From contig VXBP01007529.1 in assembly GCA_013400115.1 (NCBI GenBank), positions 1 to 64,000 on the forward strand: a stretch of 64,000 bases of DNA. The letters are read 5' to 3'. Below are positions 58,437 through 64,000 of the stretch, in pieces. The stretch comes from Rhinopomastus cyanomelas (taxonomy: Eukaryota; Chordata; Aves; Bucerotiformes; Rhinopomastidae). The notes under the pieces are model-generated. The model made no database searches, was not told where the DNA came from, and saw only the letters and a program-made list of their open reading frames with translations. Both the position numbers and the translations under genes were made by a program. How positions within the stretch are numbered: the first letter of the stretch is position 1; every line of letters starts with the position of its first letter.

Positions 58437-58520
58437 CAGTTCCGGGCCCACGGTTCCAGAAGGACACAGAGCTGCTGGAGGNCCCTTCCAATCCCTGATG
58501 TCCTGTGATTCCGTGAATAT
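58437..58520 (+). repeat. CR1 fragments joined across an N gap
   Basis: A forward CR1 body segment (CCAGAAGGACACAGAGCTGC) stops at the N at 58482. After the N it resumes with the tail (CCCTTCCAATCCCTGATG), so some 400 bases expected between them are absent. Confidence 0.85.
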
Positions 58521-58884
58521 AAAGCATTTAAACTAAATATCCCAAGAACTAGTGAGGTGAACACCTGCTGCCATTTTTTTACGCTTAAATATTGTTTGAA
58601 GGATTCCAATATCTTTCAAGGGCCTTCTAGAAACCAGACCTCACTTTTTGGTTTCAAAAAGTGCTTTAAGTCTTTGAAGTGGGGCTGCGCTCTGTTTCAT
58701 CTGGGGAAAGAGCAGGAAACCTGTTTAGACCAGAAATCACCTCTAGGCATCAAACCTGCAGCCTCAAAAACGACTAAATGAGTTTCTTTTTCCTTCAAAC
58801 ATCTCTTTCCCACAGCAAATTATTTTATCTGATGCCAGAAACATAAAGAGAAGCCACCTCCTAAACTCTTGGCTACCAGTGACG

Positions 58885-59130
58885 GCCCTGGAATCTCATC
58901 TCAGTCTTCACCCTGCTGTCCACCAGGACCCCCAGGTCCCTTTGTCCAACGCTGCTCTCCAGCAGGTCAGTCTCCAACTTGTACTGGTTGTTCTTGCCCA
59001 GATGCCTGACTCCACTGCCCTTGTTCTAGTTCATTCAGTGTCTCCCTGCCCAGCTCTCCAGCCTGTCCAGGTCCCACTGAGTGGCAGCCCAGCGTAGCTG
59101 CACGCCTGGCCAGTAATCTTCCTCACGTCC
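58885..59130 (-). repeat. CR1 internal segment
   Basis: Reverse, diverged segment with CACCAGGACCCCCAGGTCCC and CTGCTCTCCAGCAGGTCAGT, the region between ORF2 and the 3' tail. Confidence 0.75.
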
Positions 59131-59150
59131 TGCTTCTCATGTTTAATTAA

Positions 59151-59236
59151 GGGACTGGAAGGGACCTTGAAAGATCACCCAGTCCAATCCCCCTGCCACA
59201 GCAGGATCCCCTAGACCAGGTCTTACAGGAACATAC
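59151..59236 (-). repeat. CR1 tail fragment (subfamily A)
   Basis: Reverse tail from GGGACTGGAAGGGACCTTGA to GGTCTTACAGGAACATACAC. Confidence 0.85.
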
Positions 59237-59314
59237 ACGCTGTGGCTGCAGCGTAGCCAAAGTCTGCTGAAGCAAGGGAGCTTCTGAATTTGGGATGTTC
59301 TGTAGATGCTGCTG

Positions 59315-59592
59315 TTGGACTGGACTGGATGATCTGTCAAGGTCCCTTCCAGTCCCTCATGTTCTGTGGTTCTGGAATAAATATGAGGAGGAACTTGTTC
59401 ACGGTGAAGGTGACAGAGCCCTGGCAGGGGCTGCCCAGGGGGGTTGTGGAGTCTCCTTCTGTGGTGGCATTTAAAACCCTCCTGGATGTGTTCCTGTGTG
59501 ACTGGATCTAGGTGACCCTGCTGTGGCAGGGGGATTGGACTGGATGATCTTTCGAGGTCCCTTCCACTCCCTGATGTTCTGTGAGTCTGGAA
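59315..59592 (+). repeat. two forward CR1 3' ends in tandem
   Basis: A short tail (59315-59372, ending GTTCTGTGGTTCTGGAATAA) is followed by a longer 3' end (59375-59592, ending GTTCTGTGAGTCTGGAATAA). Both end in the same odd TCTGGAATAAA, which suggests local duplication. Confidence 0.85.
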
Positions 59593-60455
59593 TAAAACCA
59601 AAGCAGAGGTCGCACCAAAGGCTGCCCGGGCTTTCAAGAGCTGTTTGCAGACGTGGAGTTCCAGTTCCTAGATGTGATCTCTCTCTGACGCAGGGGTCCG
59701 GACACCAGCAGGGCAGCAAGTGGGTAAGCTGCTGTGTTTTAGAAATGGTGAAGATTTCCTGTCGTCCACGGAGCTGTGTGGAAGACTGTCTCCCCTCAAT
59801 GCATTTTTCTTGGTAAACATCAGGCCTCGGTGAGTTCTGAGCTGTCTTGGCCTGGAGGGCAAGTAGCCAGCTCTCTGTATGAGCCTGTGCTTCAGGCTGG
59901 TCGCCTCCACCTCAGCCTGGGCCCCTCTGAGGGCTGCGTCAGGACACAGCTCCTGTTGGAAACTGATGGGGGGCTCCTCCTGGCCTCAGCACCTTGAACC
60001 ACAGGGCGTGGGAAGAAGACTAGGATCTGCACAGGTCTTCTCCAGTGGATTTGTATCCCTCAGACCACAACGTTTGGGCTGTGAAAGTGCTGCTGGGGTT
60101 AACAACCGAACAAACTCCCCAGAGCCTATTTGGGTCCACAAGCCCTCGGAATTTACCTGTGAAAGAAAACCAGCCCGCGGTGCAAGTGAGCAGGTTGCTT
60201 CTGATGGGCTCCTGGGAAGCTGGTTGAAGCCATTTGAATAGATGCCTGGAAGTATCTTTTCCTGCTGCCTGCAGAAGAAATCCAGGGTCACTGTCTGGCA
60301 CAAACTGCTGGTGAACGTTAGCTGCGCGTGACTGTCCTGACGGCCCCTTTTGATCTTAACTGGGCTACTGAAGGTGGGCAGCAAAGGTGGGTGATGCAAA
60401 ATGCTTCTGGGCAGAGAGTGAAGACAGTCAGCTGGGACATTTACAAAGGGACAGA
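59593..60455. other. single-copy intergenic DNA
   Basis: About 860 bases of moderate GC with no recognisable exon. Open frames here lack family features. Confidence 0.4.
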
Positions 60456-60945
60456 GAATCATAGAACGTTCTAGGCTGGAAGGGACCTCCAGAGGTCACA
60501 GAATCATAGAGTCATTAGGGATTGGAAGGGACCTCAAAGGATCATCCAGTGCAGTCCCCCTGCAACAGCAGGATCCCCTAGATCCAGTCACACAGGAACA
60601 TACCCAGGCAGGTTTTAAACATCTCCAGAGAAGGAGACTCCACAACCCCCTGGGCAGCCCCTGCCAGGGCTCTGTCATCTAGTCCAACCTCCCTACACAG
60701 GGACAACTCTACCTAGGTCAGGCTGCTCAGAGCCTCAGCAAGCCTGACCTCAAATGACTTCAGAGATGGGGCCTCCAGAACCTCCCCGGGCAGCCCATCG
60801 CAGCCATCACCCATCCTCACAGTGAAGAGCTTCTCCAGCCTGAATCTCTCCTTTCCCAGCTTGAACCCACTGCTCCTTGTCCTGTCTGTGCAAACCCTCT
60901 TGAAAAGCCCTTCCCCTGCCTTCATGCCGGCGTCATGATTCTATG
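60456..60945 (-). repeat. older CR1 copy split by a younger CR1 tail (nested)
   Basis: An older CR1 type begins GAATCATAGAACGTTCTAGG (60456-60499) and resumes at 60678 with TCTAGTCCAACCTCCCTACA, running to about 60945. A subfamily A tail (60497-60677) lies inside it, starting CAGAATCATAGAGTCATTAG and ending GGGCTCTGTCA. Confidence 0.85.
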
Positions 60946-60972
60946 AGTCAACCCTTTGGCGCTTGTAAAATC

Positions 60973-61242
60973 ATGGAATCACAGAACATGAGGGATTGGA
61001 AGGGACCTGGAAAGATCATCCAGTCCAACCCCCCTGCCAGAGCAGGATCACCTAGACCAAGTCACACAGGAACACATCCAGGTGGGTTTGAAGCGTCTCC
61101 AGAGAAGGAGACTCCACAGTTGCTTAGATATGGTGTTGAGTGATCTGGTTTCGGGGTGACCTTGTAGAGTAGGGTTGATGGTTGGACTTGATGATCCCCA
61201 GGGGTCTTTTCCAACCTGAATGATTCTGTGATTCCATCCCAT
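60973..61242. repeat. reverse subfamily A tail joined to forward subfamily B tail
   Basis: A reverse A-type copy (60973-61118, from TGGAATCACAGAACATGAGG to GGAGACTCCACAG) abuts a forward B-type tail (61119-61242, from TTGCTTAGATATGGTGTTGA to CTGAATGATTCTGTGATTCC). Confidence 0.85.
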
Positions 61243-61621
61243 GTCTTCATCCAAGGCTTCTGCAGAAAAGCCTGGGGGGTGGATTTAAGAAAAGACATAA
61301 AAAAATCATCAATATTGGAGCTTAACAAGCCTGACCCCACACGTGCCGGGTCTGCTGCGTGTCAGTGCCTTCTGAAAAATATTTGACTTCTCCTTTCAAT
61401 AATAAGCTGGAAAATATTTACAGGGACTTTAGGTTCCCCGCAGTCTAAACAAATGTGTGCGCAGTAAACAACAGAGCAGCAAACACAGACCTACCCAACC
61501 GTGGAAACCAAATGCAAACCCCTGTCAGTTGTGAAAATGCTTTTGATTTGACTAGAGCTACAAGGGGGGGACTTTTGTTTGTGTGACACAGGCCTAACAC
61601 TTATTTCCACTGGAGAACACG
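61243..61621. other. single-copy intergenic DNA
   Basis: About 380 bases with no gene or repeat recognised. Confidence 0.4.
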
Positions 61622-61775
61622 AGTCACAGAGTCACAGCATCACAGAACATCAGGGATTGGAAGGGACCTCAAAAGATCATCTGGTCCAGTCCCCCCGCTG
61701 CAGCAGGATCACCTAGATCCAGTCACACAGGAACATGTCCAGGTGGGTTTGAAACTTCTCCAGTGAAGGAGGCTG
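61622..61775 (-). repeat. CR1 tail fragment (subfamily A)
   Basis: Reverse tail from GTCACAGAGTCACAGCATCA to TTTGAAACTTCTCCAGTGAA. Confidence 0.9.
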
Positions 61776-62304
61776 ACTCATGTACTTCAGGTCAGCTCCA
61801 TCCTCATCGCTGTCTGACTTCACTGCATGTGGATCGTACTAGGATGGCCTCTGGTTAGGAAGGGAGAAGTGCCTGAAGAGAAAAAAGGCTCTCAGAATCA
61901 CAGGATCTATGATGACCCAGCCCCAGCCCAGAAATGCAGCCTTGGGCAGCACAACTCTCTCTTTATCTGTAGTGAAAGGCTATAGATAGTCTAGAAAATA
62001 ACAAGCAACGAGTCAGACAAGAGTTTGCAAAGTCCAGAGAGTGAAACAGCTTCTGAATGGGAAAAGTTAATGGCTTCTCCTCTTCTGCCACCCTCCCCCT
62101 TGAATGACTGGGCATTATCTGGTGGGGACCGGCTAGTTTTGTCTTGCAAATGACAGGTCTGGGCAGGCAGCGCTGCTCTAGGGAAACCACCGCTAATGAA
62201 CAGCAGGCAGGTGCTGCAGCTCCAGAAGGAAAGTCCACGCTGGGCCACAAGGGGACGTGGGGCTGGCAGGTGGAAGTGTCACGGAAATAACCTCCCTGCT
62301 CCCT
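61776..62304. other. single-copy intergenic DNA
   Basis: About 530 bases with no exon recognised. Confidence 0.4.
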
Positions 62305-62368
62305 CCCTGCTCTGGCAGGGGGGTTGGACTGGATGATCTTTTGAGGTCCCTTCCAATCCCTAATGATG
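62305..62368 (+). repeat. CR1 tail remnant (subfamily A)
   Basis: Forward tail from CTGCTCTGGCAGGGGGGTTG to CCAATCCCTAATGATGCC. Confidence 0.85.
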
Positions 62369-62545
62369 CCATGGCTAGTCGAGTGAGAGCCGAGCCAGCT
62401 ACCCCTGTGAAGAAACACACCTGGGGGAACAGGACGAGGAACTGGTGCTCTCAGAGTCAGCAGGATGGCGTCAGATCTTCTGGGCTGCTCTTCTGGAGAG
62501 TTTCTGTTAAATGTCCGTCTTGTTTGTGCAGATTCACAGGGAGAC

Positions 62546-63135
62546 CAGAATCACAGAGTCACGGAGCATCAGGGAGTGGAAGGGACCTCAAAAGATCATC
62601 CAGTCCGATCCTCCAGCCACAGCAGGACCACCTAGATCCAGTCAAACAGCAACATACGAAGGTGGGTTTGAAATATCTCCAGAAAAGGAGACTCCACAAC
62701 CACCCTGAGCCCCTTCCAGTGCTCTAGAGTCACCCTCACCAGGAAGAAGTTCCTTCTCATATTGATCATAGAATCATTAGGGATTGGAAGGGACCCTGAA
62801 AGATCATCTAGGCCAATCCCCCTGCCACAGCAGGATCACTTGACTGGAGAAGTTATGGAATCGGATGTGGAACCTCCTGTGCTCCAGTTCACACCCATTA
62901 CCCCTTGTCCTATCACTAGATGCCAGTGAGCAGAGCCTGGCTCCATCCTCCTGACACCCACCCTTCACATATTTATCAACATTAATGAGGTCACCCCTCA
63001 GTCTCCTCTTCTCCAAGCTCAAGAGCCCCAGCTCCCTCAGCCTTTCCCCATCAGGGAGATGCCCCCCTCCCTTCATCATCCCTGGCTCTGCGCTGGACTC
63101 TCTCCAGCAGCTCTGTGTCCTTCTGGAACAGGTTG
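62546..63135 (-). repeat. CR1 3' end interrupted by a second CR1 tail (nested)
   Basis: A reverse subfamily A copy starts AGAATCACAGAGTCACGGAG and breaks at CTTCTCATATTGAT. It resumes at about 62,861 with GATGTGGAACCTCCTGTG and continues to CCTTCTGGAACAGG. A 95-base reverse A tail (62766-62860, ATCATAGAATCATTAGGGAT) fills the break. Confidence 0.88.
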
Positions 63136-63149
63136 TTCCATTCACCCCA

Positions 63150-63400
63150 GTTATCACAGAATGAGAGGTTGGACTGGATGATCTTTGGAGGTCCCTTACA
63201 ATCCCTAATGTTCTTTGATCAGGGATAGGAAGGGACCTCAAACATCATCAGGTCCAATCCCCCCCGCCAGAGCCGGATCCCCTAGATCCAGTGGCACCTC
63301 ATCCAAACGATCTCTAAAGACTTCCAGGGATGGCAACTCAAGCACCTCCTTGGGAAGCCCATTCCAGCACCTGACCTACTCCGGTGCCTCTCTGCTCAAA
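63150..63400. repeat. forward CR1 tail joined to reverse CR1 tail
   Basis: A forward A tail (63150-63222, ending TAATGTTCTTTGATC) runs into a reverse diverged CR1 tail (63218-63400), with GGATAGGAAGGGACCTCAAA and AAGCCCATTCCAGCACCTGA. Confidence 0.8.
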
Positions 63401-64000
63401 CCCTTTGAGAGGTACCTGTGTTTGGTGGCAGGGAAACGATGGGCTAATTTATGCAGCCATTGGGATCTCCATAGAAACAGCCCCCACCATCCTGAGAGAA
63501 ACTTAGCGGAGTCTGTAGGAGCCGTTATTGCTTCTGTTCAAATTATTCTCTGGGACAATTCTCACATCTGCCCCCTTGGGCGCTGAGCTGGAACCGAGCT
63601 GCTAAATAAACCCACCCTGGGGTGATCTCAGTGAAACTTTTAATTACTGAGTTAAATAAAACATCAGTTGTCTTTTAATGAAAGATGGCACCACACTCAG
63701 CCTTTCCCCTGGGTTTGCCAGGAGCACTGAAGAGTCACTCAGCGACAGCTCCAGCCTGTCCTCACGTTTCTAGCGCCTGCTGCGTTCTGGAGAGGAAACA
63801 GCGTGCGCGGATGCTCGGGCTGCTGGCAGCGGCCGTCGCTGGAAAAGCAGCTTCATGGCAGTGAAACAGAAGGTGACCACTGTTTGGCTACCACAGAGCA
63901 AAGTCTCTACTGCAAGGTAAGTTTACGTGGCTAGTGAGGTGGAGCGTGAACTGGCTGCAGGGTAGAAGCCACAGACTAGTGGTCCATGGGACAGAGTCTA
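63401..64000. other. single-copy DNA at right edge
   Basis: About 600 bases with no exon recognised. It includes an AT-rich block at about 63,600-63,680 and a CpG-bearing segment at 63,770-63,850. Confidence 0.35.

Noticed and set aside
1..64000. tRNA, rRNA, snoRNA or microRNA genes
   Set aside because: None recognised by eye (no A/B-box tRNA fold, no clear hairpin). A covariance-model scan would be needed to exclude small RNAs.

Overview
This is a vertebrate, almost certainly avian, nuclear DNA window. It carries two complete multi-exon minus-strand genes with GT-AG introns and CpG-island promoters, and it is loaded with CR1 LINE 3' ends. These show the bird-type terminal repeat (ATTCTGTG-like) and no poly-A tail. 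By my hand-drawn boundaries about 75 CR1 fragments cover roughly 18-19 kb, near 29% of the window. That is far above a chicken-like load and fits CR1-rich birds such as woodpeckers and their relatives, but the species cannot be fixed from this sequence.

Layout. 1-1,300: a CpG island with a probable non-coding first exon on the minus strand. I interpret it as the promoter end of NCOA2, mainly from the known order NCOA2-TRAM1-LACTB2. 1,300-10,700: intergenic, CR1-rich, with a 776-bp near-perfect tandem duplication at a one-base N gap. 10,700-21,160: TRAM1 (minus), 11 coding exons joining to an intact 374-aa reading frame, with a 1.4-kb 3' UTR and a CpG-island promoter. 24,400-31,445: LACTB2 (minus), 7 coding exons joining to an intact 287-aa frame with all metallo-beta-lactamase ligands present, a short 3' UTR containing a CR1 fragment, and a CpG-island promoter. 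31,450-64,000: no coding gene that I can recognise. It holds many CR1 copies (two retain reverse-transcriptase remnants), single-copy stretches that may be regulatory, a GC-rich patch with a CTCF-type motif, and three N gaps that all fall in CR1 sequence.

TRAM1 and LACTB2 are neighbours by conserved synteny rather than by shared pathway. TRAM1 is an ER-membrane protein that assists Sec61-dependent insertion of nascent chains. LACTB2 is a mitochondrial single-stranded-RNA endoribonuclease. In mammals XKR9 lies head-to-head with LACTB2 and is followed by EYA1. No XKR9 coding exon was found in the 32 kb available here.

The least expected structure is a roughly 150-bp piece of LACTB2 (5' part of exon 2 plus the adjoining intron 1) copied about 1.1 kb upstream into the middle of an old CR1 copy, where it has since gained a small CR1-like insert. 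I found no sign of a prokaryotic-type system, virus, CRISPR array or new gene family.
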